Assembly: GCA_007122455.1 (NCBI GenBank)
Contig: SKTU01000095.1
Span: 1 to 46,070, forward strand
From: Haloarculaceae archaeon
Lineage (GTDB): Archaea > Halobacteriota > Halobacteria > Halobacteriales > Haloarculaceae
Direction of reading: 5' to 3'
Length of the DNA: 46,070 bases
Position 1 is the first letter of the stretch. The number at the start of each line of letters is the position of its first letter. The position numbers and the translations under genes were made by a program. The notes under the pieces were generated by a model. It made no database searches, was not told the DNA's origin, and saw only the letters and a list, made by a program, of their open reading frames with translations. This document shows, piece by piece, positions 17,585-26,124 of this stretch.

Positions 17585-18468
17585 AGTGCGAGCAGGACGT
17601 AGGCAGCCACTCCCGTTCGCCGAACGATCGCGATCCCGTCGTTGGCCCGCTCGACGGTCGGGAGGTCAGACACCGAGTTCAGCGAGTAGGCGCCGGGTTT
17701 CTCGAGTCGGACGTTCAGGGCCGCCGCGAGCGTTCCCATTGGCCAGCCGGCGTTCGGGGAGGCCGGCGATCGAGCGTACCGGCGGGCCCGAAGCGGCGCG
17801 TCCGGATCGTCGGCGGCGAACCCGATGAGCGGCGCCGACAGCCGCGCCGGGACGAACATCACGAGGTCGTCGAGCCGGGCGCTCGCCCAGCCGAACTCAC
17901 CGGGGTAACCGAGCATCGAATCCAGCGTGTTGACGGCCTTTACCCACGCCGCGGCGGCAGCCGCGATCGGCAGCGAAACGACGGCGCCGATCCCGAACGC
18001 CACCAGCGGCGCGATCAGTCCGTCGGCGACGTTCTCGGCGACGCTCTCGACGGCGGCGCTGCGGATCTCGCCGGCCGAGAGCGATCCCGTTTCACGCCCG
18101 ACGAGCGCCGGAAGCGCCTCGCGCGCAGCGTCGAGGTCGGAGCCACTGTACCCGACGACGGTCTCTGCCGATTCGAGGAGCATTCGGAGGCTCGTGCAGA
18201 CGAAGAGCACGACGCCGGCGAGCAGCGCGCCGACGACGGGATCGATCCACGCTCCAGCCCGGACGACGGCGTAACTGGTCCCGGCTGCGACGAGCGGTAG
18301 CGCGATCGCGATCGCGAGGCCGTGGCTGCGGTTCTCCTCGCTGCGTTCCCGGAGGTGATCGACCACTCGTCCGAAGAGTGCGACGGGGTGAATCCCGACT
18401 GGTGGTTCCCCGATCGTCCTGTCCAGGAGTGCCGCGAGTAACGCGGCGATCGTCACGCCGAGATTCAC
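17560..18468 (-). CDS. cbiB: adenosylcobinamide-phosphate synthase
   Basis: 302 residues from GTG 18468, a polytopic membrane protein. It attaches aminopropanol (phosphate) to adenosylcobyric acid. Conserved stretches include LLDRTIGEPPVGIHPVALFG, RRYARSPASPNAGWPMG and AALNVRLEKPG, which are characteristic of CbiB/CobD1. It shares a 4-base overlap with the HAD gene upstream and a 25-base overlap with cobS downstream. Confidence 0.94.
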   Translation of the reverse strand: MNLGVTIAALLAALLDRTIGEPPVGIHPVALFGRVVDHLRERSEENRSHGLAIAIALPLVAAGTSYAVVRAGAWIDPVVGALLAGVVLFVCTSLRMLLESAETVVGYSGSDLDAAREALPALVGRETGSLSAGEIRSAAVESVAENVADGLIAPLVAFGIGAVVSLPIAAAAAAWVKAVNTLDSMLGYPGEFGWASARLDDLVMFVPARLSAPLIGFAADDPDAPLRARRYARSPASPNAGWPMGTLAAALNVRLEKPGAYSLNSVSDLPTVERANDGIAIVRRTGVAAYVLLALWGVILWT

Positions 18469-19085
18469 GACTCCCCTCCGATCCGTCCGGGGAGCGTCTC
18501 GAGCGACGTCTCGGCAACGGAGACGTACTGACCGCCGACGGCCGTCACGCCGCCGTCGGTTCGGGGATCGTCGCCGACGTGAACGAGTGACAAGGGGTCG
18601 GCGTCGAGTGCGTCTGCGATCGCCTCGAACGCCGACGGGTTCGGCTTCCGCCAGCCGCAGCCGACACTCGTGACGACCGAGTCGAAGGCGTCCTCCAGTC
18701 CAGCCGATCGTAACGTCGCTTCGACGAGTCCCGGAACGCTGCAGTTCGAGAGCACGCCGACCGGACCTCCTTCACGGGCCGCGGCGATCGCTTCGTCGGC
18801 GCCGTCGCGTCGGTCGGCGTCCGGCTGGAAGGCGGCGACGACGGCCCGTCTGGCCGCGTTGTTCTGCGGGGTCACGCCGAACGACGAGAGGACGGCGGCG
18901 ACGTGGGCGTCCAGCGGTACTTCGGCGCCGTCGGGCGCATCGACGTGGGGCTCGGCGTACGCCGCCGCGAACTCCTCCGGTACCGGAACGCCTCGCTCGT
19001 CGAGTTCACGGGCGATGGCCGCGGCCGGTTCGGTGGTTCGCTCGACGCGAACGAGCGTCCCGAAGAGATCGAACGAAACTGCCAC
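18465..19085 (-). CDS. HAD-superfamily hydrolase, first gene of the cobalamin operon
   Basis: 206 residues from GTG 19085. HAD motifs: I FDLFGTLV (nucleophile D6), II GVLSNCS, III WRKPNP (Lys), IV VHVGDDPRTDGG. The acid-base aspartate normally two residues after the nucleophile in phosphatases is Phe (F8), as in haloacid-dehalogenase-type members. It overlaps cbiB by 4 bases and heads the cobalamin operon, so a role in the pathway is likely by context. A candidate is dephosphorylation of alpha-ribazole phosphate or of the cobalamin phosphate, a step with no other gene in this window. The missing +2 Asp argues for caution. Confidence 0.8.
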   Translation of the reverse strand: MAVSFDLFGTLVRVERTTEPAAAIARELDERGVPVPEEFAAAYAEPHVDAPDGAEVPLDAHVAAVLSSFGVTPQNNAARRAVVAAFQPDADRRDGADEAIAAAREGGPVGVLSNCSVPGLVEATLRSAGLEDAFDSVVTSVGCGWRKPNPSAFEAIADALDADPLSLVHVGDDPRTDGGVTAVGGQYVSVAETSLETLPGRIGGES

Positions 19086-19089
19086 TGGC

Positions 19090-19109
19090 GGAGATACTCC
19101 GTCATCTCC
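19090..19109. promoter_or_regulatory. inverted repeat just upstream of the cobalamin operon
   Basis: GGAGAT at 19090-19095 and ATCTCC at 19104-19109 are perfect inverted arms with an 8-base spacer, lying 5-24 bases before the GTG start of the HAD gene. It could be an operator at the transcription start or a leader hairpin covering a Shine-Dalgarno-like GGAG. No B12-riboswitch core is recognisable in the 104-base spacer. The arms are short, so this is only suggestive. Confidence 0.3.
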
Positions 19110-19189
19110 CTTGAACCGTTGGGTCGGTCGGGCTCTCCTCTCTCACCGACGTCGCTCCGGTGGTACGGGACGCTCACCGCGAACTGCGC

Positions 19190-21754
19190 TCACGTCGCGA
19201 ACTCGAATCTGGCGCCGCCGCTGTCGCTTTCGGTCACCGACACTGTCCATCCGTGAGCGTCGGCGATCTCCCGGACGACCGCGAGCCCGACTCCGGTCCC
19301 CGATCCACCGGAGTGTCCGTATTCGAACACGGATCCCCGCATCTCTGGGGGGATTCCGTCCCCGTCGTCGGCGACGTAAAACCCTCCCTCGGAGAGGCTC
19401 CCGACGCGGACTGTGAGCGAGGCGCTCGATCCGTCCGGTGTACCGTGCTCGGCTGCGTTTCGGAAGAGGTTCTCGAGGAGCTGACGGAGCCGGTCACGAT
19501 CGGCGACGATCGTCGGGGAGTCCTCGACCTCGAGAGTCGCGTCCCCTGTTTCGGCGGTTTCCCAGCCGTGTCTGGCGACCGTCCCGACGTCGACCTCAGT
19601 CGGATCGCCTATCGGTTCACCCTCCTGAGCGAGCGTCAGCAGGCCGTCGATGAGCGCATCTATCCGCTCGTGTGCCTGTTCGACCGCCTCGAACTGCTCG
19701 GGATCTCCCGTCTCCCGGGCGAGCTCGACGCGCCCACGTGCGACGCTCAGCGGGTTCCGGAGGTCGTGAGAGACGATGCTCGCGAACCGGTTGAGCCGAT
19801 CGTTCTTCGCCGCGAGCTTCCGCTGTCTCTCCTTCTGTTCCGTGATATCCGTGAAGATCGCGAAGCCGCGGTACTGCGAATTGACCTCTCGAGGGACGAC
19901 GTGGAGGATGAAATCGCGCAACCCGTCGCGAGCCGTTCGGCGAACCTCCATGTGGAAGCTCTCGCCGTCGAGTATCTTCTCCCGGTGTCCCACCGATATC
20001 GGCGTTTCTCCCTCCGGGACGAGGTGTTCGGTCGTGGTGTCGCCGACGACGTCGTCGGGATCGCAGTCGAATATCTCCCCGAACGCCGGGTTGGCACGCC
20101 GTATGACCGGTTTGCCGTCACCGATCGTGACTTCCGCGGTCGGATCGGGGATGTTCTCGAACAGCGCGGCGAAGTCGTCCCGCTCGCGTCGCAGCCGGCG
20201 TTCGGTTTCGGCGCGATCCAGCGCGGTCTCGACGTTCGCCGCGAGAACGGTCGTGAGCTGGATCGCCCGCTCGTCGAAAGCGTCCCGATCCGGCGAGGCG
20301 ATGCTGAGAACGCCGTGGTCACCGAGCGGGAAGTACGCCACGGATCCGAGACCGAGCCGGTCGATCTCGTCGTCGAGTTCGTCGGCCCGCGGCTCGACGT
20401 GGACGGTTCCGCTCTCGAAGGCCGTTCCGATCAGCCGATCGCCGACGGCGTAGTTCGGTCGCTCGCCGAGTCGGTCGAACGTCTCCTCGGTCGCCGCCGC
20501 GAGCTCCAGTTCGCCGTCCTCGTGAAGCCGGACGGAGGCGATCGGCTGTTCGAGGACGTCCTTGGCGGCCTCGACCGTCGCGTCGGCGATTTCGATCGGG
20601 TCGGTCATCGCCATCAGCTCTCGCGTGGCGTCGTGGAGGCGCCGGAGCTTGGTGTCGACGCTCGAGCTGCGCTCCCGGAGTACGCCGACGGTTCCGTAAA
20701 ACCGTCCCTCGTCGAACAGTGGCGCGACGTTGTTCTCGAGCTCGATCGACTCGCCGTCGGCGTTCTCGACGGAGATGTCGTAGGTCGTCGACGACTCCTT
20801 CCCTCTGAGTAGTTCCCGAACGACTGCCCGTCCCCTCGCCACGTCGCTCGAGCCGAGTAGCATCGAGACGTGCGAGCCGACGAGTACGTCCTGGTCGTAC
20901 CCTGAGAGCGCCTCGGCCCGGTCGTTCACCCGCGTGATGTAGCCGTCCGCATCGGTCGCGTAGACCGGGTCGGCGAGCGAGTCGAGCAGCCGATCGTACT
21001 CCGTGATCTGTCTCTCGCGATGCTTTTTCGCCGTGACGTCGACGATGGTTCCCTCGATCACGGTGCAGTCGCCGTCCCCGTCGATCCGTTCTCCGCGCTC
21101 GCGAACCCACCGGCGATTGCCGTCGGCGTCGGTTATCCGGTAGGTGAGATCGAGGTCATCTCCGGACGTCAGTGCCGATCGGACGTCGTTCCGATCGTCC
21201 GGATGGACGAGTTCGTTCCACGATCTCCCCCGCTCCAGAAACGCCTCGGGATTGTATCCGGTCAGCTCGACGACGTTACCCCCGACGTACTCCAGTGACC
21301 ACTCGGTCCCGTTTCGACGTCGGTAGGCAACTCCGGGAAGATCCGACGTGATCCTCGAGGGCTCATTCTCCGCGGATCGGTGCTCCGAAATCGCGCGTTC
21401 GACCCGCTCGCCGAGCGTCCGGACGTCGTCCCCGTTCGTCCCCGTTCGGACGTAATCCGTAACGCCGGCGCGGATCGCCTCGGTCGCGATCGCCTCGGAA
21501 CCGTTCTCGGGTGCGAGGACGAACGGGAGCTCCGGACGTAGCTCCCGGACCGCGCCGAGCAGTTCGATGCCGTTTCGATCGCCGAGTTCGTACGCCGAGA
21601 CCACGCAGTCGACTCGCCCTTCGAGTTGCTGTAACGCGGTCGCTCGACCGGTCGCGGTAACGACGTCGAACCCGTTGTGACGGAGATCGCTCGCCGTTCG
21701 CTCGCGTGCGGGCGTTCGATCGGCAACGTACAGCACACGGCTCCGGTCGGACAC
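19190..21754 (-). CDS. multi-PAS/GAF sensor histidine kinase with degenerate receiver domain
   Basis: 854 residues from GTG 21754. Order: receiver-like domain (about 1-115), PAS (about 140-245, ends GTIVDVTAKKHRER), PAS (about 250-370), GAF (about 385-535), PAS (about 545-645, ends FTDITEQKERQ), then a HisKA dimerisation helix with phospho-acceptor His near 663 (SIVSHDLRNPLSVA) and an HATPase domain (N box LLENLFRNAAEHG, G box DDGDGIPPE). No membrane segment is visible, so it is a cytoplasmic sensor. In the receiver the expected phospho-Asp is Ala (VVSAYEL), so that domain is probably not phosphorylated. The signal and partner regulator are unknown; no response regulator gene is adjacent. Confidence 0.9.
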   Translation of the reverse strand: MSDRSRVLYVADRTPARERTASDLRHNGFDVVTATGRATALQQLEGRVDCVVSAYELGDRNGIELLGAVRELRPELPFVLAPENGSEAIATEAIRAGVTDYVRTGTNGDDVRTLGERVERAISEHRSAENEPSRITSDLPGVAYRRRNGTEWSLEYVGGNVVELTGYNPEAFLERGRSWNELVHPDDRNDVRSALTSGDDLDLTYRITDADGNRRWVRERGERIDGDGDCTVIEGTIVDVTAKKHRERQITEYDRLLDSLADPVYATDADGYITRVNDRAEALSGYDQDVLVGSHVSMLLGSSDVARGRAVVRELLRGKESSTTYDISVENADGESIELENNVAPLFDEGRFYGTVGVLRERSSSVDTKLRRLHDATRELMAMTDPIEIADATVEAAKDVLEQPIASVRLHEDGELELAAATEETFDRLGERPNYAVGDRLIGTAFESGTVHVEPRADELDDEIDRLGLGSVAYFPLGDHGVLSIASPDRDAFDERAIQLTTVLAANVETALDRAETERRLRRERDDFAALFENIPDPTAEVTIGDGKPVIRRANPAFGEIFDCDPDDVVGDTTTEHLVPEGETPISVGHREKILDGESFHMEVRRTARDGLRDFILHVVPREVNSQYRGFAIFTDITEQKERQRKLAAKNDRLNRFASIVSHDLRNPLSVARGRVELARETGDPEQFEAVEQAHERIDALIDGLLTLAQEGEPIGDPTEVDVGTVARHGWETAETGDATLEVEDSPTIVADRDRLRQLLENLFRNAAEHGTPDGSSASLTVRVGSLSEGGFYVADDGDGIPPEMRGSVFEYGHSGGSGTGVGLAVVREIADAHGWTVSVTESDSGGARFEFAT

Positions 21755-21871
21755 TACAGCGGGTAACGGCGGTATCCGGGTTGAATGTTGCGGATAATTC
21801 GACTCCGGACCCGCCCTCGGGCGTCCGCGTGAGAGCGGCCAGCGCTTCGATACCCACTGTCGACGACGCTG

Positions 21872-22177
21872 TCAGCTACTCTGATCGTCGTCGTCGTCCT
21901 CGGTCGAGTTCCTGACCGAGAACTGTGCCTCGTCGGCACGGGATTTGTGGATCTCGAACGGTCCGTCGGCGAACAGATCCGGCTCCGGCTCTCGGTTTCG
22001 CTCGTCGCGCTCGAATATGTACGCGAAGAAGCCGAAGAGCGGCACGAAAAACGAGATCGCGGCCCATTTCCGGGGATTCATCCCGTGGCGTGGCGCGTCC
22101 ACGTACGCGTAGGCGGCCATTGCAAAGAGCCACAGAAGCGGCACGCCGACGAGGATCGACAGCGCGAGTGGGTCCAT
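21872..22177 (-). CDS. small membrane protein, PLDc_N-like
   Basis: 101 residues. Two hydrophobic segments (about 4-24 and 37-55) flank a short polar loop, followed by a charged, very acidic tail ending in DDDDDQSS. The second segment, KWAAISFFVPLFGFFAYIFERDE, resembles the small PLDc_N/cardiolipin synthase N-terminal domain found alone in many haloarchaeal proteins. No catalytic residues are seen. ATG 22177 was chosen because the first membrane segment starts immediately after it. It lies 117 bases beyond the start of the large kinase gene, on the same strand. Confidence 0.65.
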   Translation of the reverse strand: MDPLALSILVGVPLLWLFAMAAYAYVDAPRHGMNPRKWAAISFFVPLFGFFAYIFERDERNREPEPDLFADGPFEIHKSRADEAQFSVRNSTEDDDDDQSS

Positions 22178-22217
22178 GAGGGTGGTAGGTGCTCGAGGGC
22201 CTAAATTCTTGAGCGGC

Positions 22218-23354
22218 TCATCGCGCGACCGACTCGCCATCGCTCAGTTGCAGTTCGACGAGTACGGCGGTTCCTCGCGGCGCGTTCGCCGAGATGTCGA
22301 TCGTCCCTCCGTACCGTTCGACGAGCGTCGTGGCGAGGTAGAGGCCGATCCGCGTCTCGTCGTCCTCGCCGGCTTCGAGGTATCGTTCGCGCTCTATGGG
22401 CGGTATTCCGGGGCCGTTGTCGGCGATCCGCACGTCGACCGTCTCCCCGTTGGTCGTCGCGGTGACCGTGACCTGTGACGTATCGGCGTCGTTGTGCTTG
22501 ACTGCGTTGTCGAGGACGTTCTCGAACACCGCTTCGAGCAGTTCGTCCGCCACGACGCAGTGGGGCGGTATCTCGGCATCGATCTCCGCGTCCGGATAGG
22601 CGCGCTTCGTCGCTTCGACGGCCTTCCCGAGCGTCGCCTCGAGTTCGATCGGACGGAGCGACGTCTCACCGGAGATCGATGCCATCAGCACGCGCACGTT
22701 CTGGACGAGATCGACGATCCGATCGGATCGCTCCTCGATCGCATCCAGCCGTGGTTCGGTGTCGTCGTCTATCTCCGCTATCTCCTCGGCGAGTAGTGTG
22801 GTGTTTCCCTTGATCACCTGTATCCCGTTCAGGACGTTGTGTCGGAGGAGCTCGTTGACGAACAGTAGCGTCTCTCGCTGTCTGTGTGCCCGTTCGGCCT
22901 CGGCACTCTCCCGGATCGTCGAGATGCCGATGAGTAGCCCCGCGACCGCGCCACCGCCGGTCGCCAGGAGCATCGTCTGCACGAGCGTCGGCCGCGGTGG
23001 CGTGTGGCCGCGAACGAGCTGCAACGAGATGGCGAGGGTGACCACCGCGGCGATTCCGGCGAGGCCGATCAGCGTCCAGAGGCTGGCCCACCACGTTCGG
23101 CGGGCCTCGAAGGGGGAACTCACGAGCCAGTAGCCGGCGTAGATCAACACGGCGGAGAACGCTCCCAGCAGGGCGGCCTCGATCCCCACGAGGAACAGCT
23201 CGTCGCCCGAGGTCGTCAGGTCGCCAACGTAGAGCGCCCGGAGCGCGAACAGATACCAGAGCGACAGTCCCGCAAGCGCTATACCGATTCCGCTGACGAG
23301 CAGAGCTCCGAACTGCTCTCCATCGAGTGCCTTACGGAACCGTCCCCACACCAT
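22218..23354 (-). CDS. membrane-bound sensor histidine kinase
   Basis: 378 residues. Four predicted transmembrane helices (about 17-38, 55-78, 92-113, 127-146) form the sensor, with no PAS domain. His172 in LLRHNVLNGIQVIKGN is the likely phospho-acceptor, of the haloarchaeal 'RHNVLNG' type. The HATPase has N box ENVLDNAVKHND, DNGPGIPP, and TRIGLYLATTLVERYGG. A strong TATA box (tttttatat on the minus strand, about 23373-23382) lies 25 bases before ATG 23354, implying a leaderless message, which is why later start was preferred over an upstream in-frame codon at 23399. The partner regulator is not nearby. Confidence 0.88.
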   Translation of the reverse strand: MVWGRFRKALDGEQFGALLVSGIGIALAGLSLWYLFALRALYVGDLTTSGDELFLVGIEAALLGAFSAVLIYAGYWLVSSPFEARRTWWASLWTLIGLAGIAAVVTLAISLQLVRGHTPPRPTLVQTMLLATGGGAVAGLLIGISTIRESAEAERAHRQRETLLFVNELLRHNVLNGIQVIKGNTTLLAEEIAEIDDDTEPRLDAIEERSDRIVDLVQNVRVLMASISGETSLRPIELEATLGKAVEATKRAYPDAEIDAEIPPHCVVADELLEAVFENVLDNAVKHNDADTSQVTVTATTNGETVDVRIADNGPGIPPIERERYLEAGEDDETRIGLYLATTLVERYGGTIDISANAPRGTAVLVELQLSDGESVAR

Positions 23355-23418
23355 TGATTGCAACTGCACGGAAGATATAAAAAGAATTGTGACTGTCACG
23401 TCGAACGGTAGTTCCGGC

Positions 23419-24387
23419 TCAGCGTTCCTCGAGAAACGCCGTCGCCGCGTTCTCGCCGTCCCGGATGAGTCGGGCGATGAACTCCGGGTCCCGGTCGAGT
23501 TTCGAGCGCCAATCGAGGCGACGCCGGCGGGGGAACCGGATCCGTTCGATCTCCGTGTAGGTGAACCGATCCGGCAAGTACCCCTGCTCGATCCACCCGT
23601 TGACGGTCTCGAGAAAGCGGATCTCCGCGTTCAGCGAGAGATTTCCCGACAGTTCGTTACGTCGGCTGTCGATCTCCTCTAACGACCGCGGTATCTCTGT
23701 CCGTTTCTGTGGGTTGATCAGGATGAGCCATATCTCGTCGGGGTCGGGGATGTCCGGCTCCGTCAGGAAATCCTTCATCGGCGGGTTCTTCGAGAACAGC
23801 CCGTCCCAGTAGTGACGGTCGTCGATCTCGACCGCCCTGAAGAGGTGCGGCTCGGCGGCGGAGGCGAGAACCGCGTCCGCGGAGAGTTCGTCCTCCCGAA
23901 AGATCTCGAAGCTCCCCTCGAGCACGTCTATCGCACTGAGCAGTAGCCCGGGCTCCGTTCCGTCGAGCAGTTCGGGGATGGCCTCGAAGTCGACGTGCCG
24001 TTCGAGCAGGCGGCGCAGCTCGTTTTGGCCCCACCGGGCGCCCGGGGAGTAGGTGGGACTCAGTTCGGGTAGCGGAACGCCCATCCGCCGGAGTTCCATG
24101 TTCAACTGGACGAAGGAGTTCGACATCCGATCGATCGGTTCCGATGCGGCCAGATCCGCCCAGAAACTCGAGAGCAGCTCCCTCGGCTCGTGGTCGGGAT
24201 GAACCCGTCCGTACCACGAGAGCAGCGCGCACGCCGCCCCGCCCGACGTGCCGCTTATGGCGACGAGTTCGTACTGGGAGGGAAACTCGTCGAAAAGTCG
24301 CTGCAGTGCACCGGCCGTAAACGCGGTGTGACTGCCACCGCCCTGGCACGCGATCGCGACGCGGCGTTTCGTGTCCGTCTCTGTCAT
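23419..24387 (-). CDS. patatin-like phospholipase
   Basis: 322 residues. Patatin proteins are Ser-Asp dyad acyl hydrolases. Seen: oxyanion loop ACQGGGSHTAF (15-20 core), nucleophile Ser48 in ISGTSGGA, and catalytic Asp195 in YWDGLFSKNPP. No signal peptide or membrane anchor is apparent, so it is probably cytoplasmic, acting on membrane lipids or storage lipids. The start is ATG 24387; a TATA-like aatactt on the minus strand (about 24410-24416) lies about 26 bases upstream. In archaea with ether lipids the natural substrate is unclear. It is divergent from the AtoE-type transporter. Confidence 0.87.
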   Translation of the reverse strand: MTETDTKRRVAIACQGGGSHTAFTAGALQRLFDEFPSQYELVAISGTSGGAACALLSWYGRVHPDHEPRELLSSFWADLAASEPIDRMSNSFVQLNMELRRMGVPLPELSPTYSPGARWGQNELRRLLERHVDFEAIPELLDGTEPGLLLSAIDVLEGSFEIFREDELSADAVLASAAEPHLFRAVEIDDRHYWDGLFSKNPPMKDFLTEPDIPDPDEIWLILINPQKRTEIPRSLEEIDSRRNELSGNLSLNAEIRFLETVNGWIEQGYLPDRFTYTEIERIRFPRRRRLDWRSKLDRDPEFIARLIRDGENAATAFLEER

Positions 24388-24528
24388 CGTTCCGTATCCG
24401 GATCGAAAACCCAAGTATTCACGTCACGTTCTCACGCGAGGGGAATCGGCGCCGGAGCCAAGCCGCTCTCGGTAGATCCGTCGTCGTATGTGCCCCGATA
24501 ATGGAGACGAACCGACGACTCCGAAAGC

Positions 24529-26028
24529 ATGACGTCCGAGTCGGATCCGTCCACCGGCTCGTTGCAGTGGATCCTCGACCGCGTCGGCGGGATCGGCGAG
24601 TGGTTCTCCGAGTGGTCGCTGAAGTACATCCCCGATCCGTACGCCATCGCGATCCTCCTCACGCTCGTCACCTTTCTGGCGGTACTCGGTATCGGCGAAG
24701 GGCCGGGGGACGCTCTCGGTGCGTGGTCGGGCGGCGTCTGGACGCTGTTGCCGTTCATGGCGACGCTGGCAGTCCTGCTGATGATGGGCGATGCGATCGC
24801 CAAGTCGCCTCCCGTCACGCGGGTGCTCGAACGCATCGCTGCGGTTCCCTCGTCGCCGTTTACCGCCGTCGCGTTCACGGCGTTCGTCGCGATGTTCGCC
24901 TCGCTGATCTCCTGGGCACTCGGACTGATCGTCGGCGCGACGATGGCAAAGCGGGTGGGCTACGAAATGAAGCAGAAGGGGATCGAGGTCCACTATCCGC
25001 TCCTCGTCGCTGCGGGCTATACGAGTCTGATGGCGTACGGGCACGGCCTCACCTCGTCGGCTGCGCTCATCATGGCCGATCCGGCACTCATCCCCGAAAC
25101 GTTCCCCGACTACGCAGTTGAGGGCATTCCGCTGTCTCGGACGCTCGGACACCCCGCGAACCTCCTGAGCGGTTTCCTCGTCGTCGTCTCAGTTCCGCTG
25201 CTCATGGGTGCGATGCACCCCAAATCGGGGATCGTCGAACTCCCCGACACGGTCGAGGAGGAGATCACCGAACTGATCGAGGACGTGGAGTCCGAACCGC
25301 CGCTTCCCGAACGGCCGCTGCCGGGACGACTGCGAGGTCACTGGCGGGAGCTCCGGCGCGGTGAGGGACTCACCGTCGCCGATCGGCTCAACAACTCCCG
25401 GCTTCTGGGGTTGACCATCGCTCTCTTTCCGGCGTACTACTTCGTCGACGCCATCTTCTTTTCGGCCGGCCAGCTCTCGCTGGCCGGCGGGCTCGCCGGA
25501 CTCACCCTCAACAGCATCAACGCGTTCTTCCTGTTCGTCGCCATCGTCGTCTGGACCACGCCGATTCGACTCGTCGAACAGATGAAACAGAGCGTCCAGA
25601 CAATCTCCGGCATCATCTTTCAGTTTCCGTTCTACGCGGGGATCGCTGGCCTGCTGACGGGGACCGGACTGGCGGAGGTCCTGACGAGGTCGCTCGCGGG
25701 CGTCGCAACGCCGCTGACGTGGCCGATCATCGGGATCGTCACCACGGGTATCACGAACATCTTCATCCCGTCCGGTGGCGGTCAGTGGATCGCACAGGGG
25801 CCGATCTTGCTCGAAACCACGCGAGAGCTCGGGCTTCCGCTCGAGTTGGCCGTCCTGATCGAGATGCTCGGAGATCAGCTCACGAACATGATACAGCCGT
25901 TCTGGGCGATTCCGCTGTTGGCCATCGCGAATCTGCGTGCCCGGGACATCATCGGGTACACGACCGTCGCGATGATCCTGGGCTACGTCGTCGTCGGCGT
26001 CACCCTCACGCTCTTTTTCGGCCTGTGA
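24529..26028 (+). CDS. AtoE-family short-chain fatty acid transporter
   Basis: 499 residues, about 12-13 hydrophobic segments. It matches the AtoE/TIGR00366 family, which moves short-chain fatty acids such as acetoacetate or butyrate. Seen: the opening SLKYIPDPYAIAILLTLVTF, GWALGLIVGA-like SWALGLIVGATMAKRV, FIPSGGGQWIAQGPI and MIQPFWAIPLLAIA, which are the family's conserved stretches. A long acidic cytoplasmic loop falls at about 235-285. TATA-like cgataat (24492-24498) lies about 30 bases before the ATG. No acetoacetate degradation genes are adjacent. Confidence 0.88.
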   Translation: MTSESDPSTGSLQWILDRVGGIGEWFSEWSLKYIPDPYAIAILLTLVTFLAVLGIGEGPGDALGAWSGGVWTLLPFMATLAVLLMMGDAIAKSPPVTRVLERIAAVPSSPFTAVAFTAFVAMFASLISWALGLIVGATMAKRVGYEMKQKGIEVHYPLLVAAGYTSLMAYGHGLTSSAALIMADPALIPETFPDYAVEGIPLSRTLGHPANLLSGFLVVVSVPLLMGAMHPKSGIVELPDTVEEEITELIEDVESEPPLPERPLPGRLRGHWRELRRGEGLTVADRLNNSRLLGLTIALFPAYYFVDAIFFSAGQLSLAGGLAGLTLNSINAFFLFVAIVVWTTPIRLVEQMKQSVQTISGIIFQFPFYAGIAGLLTGTGLAEVLTRSLAGVATPLTWPIIGIVTTGITNIFIPSGGGQWIAQGPILLETTRELGLPLELAVLIEMLGDQLTNMIQPFWAIPLLAIANLRARDIIGYTTVAMILGYVVVGVTLTLFFGL

Positions 26029-26124
26029 ACCGGCGATTTCCGAATGCGGCCCATTGGTCTGCTACGTCGACCGCCACGATACGAAGTCTTAAGCACGCGT
26101 GATCGGATCGGTAACCAGCTACGA

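Noticed and set aside
19086-19189. Cobalamin riboswitch before the cobalamin operon
   Set aside because: The spacer is only 104 bases and contains no B12-box-like core or long paired arms; only a short inverted repeat is visible.
19160-20812. Long open frame (550 codons) on the plus strand opposite the multi-PAS kinase
   Set aside because: No recognisable domain; it mirrors the kinase codons, whose domains and catalytic His are clear.
24529-26028. AtoE gene as part of an acetoacetate degradation operon
   Set aside because: No CoA-transferase or thiolase gene is adjacent; the neighbours are a patatin and a flavin reductase-like gene.
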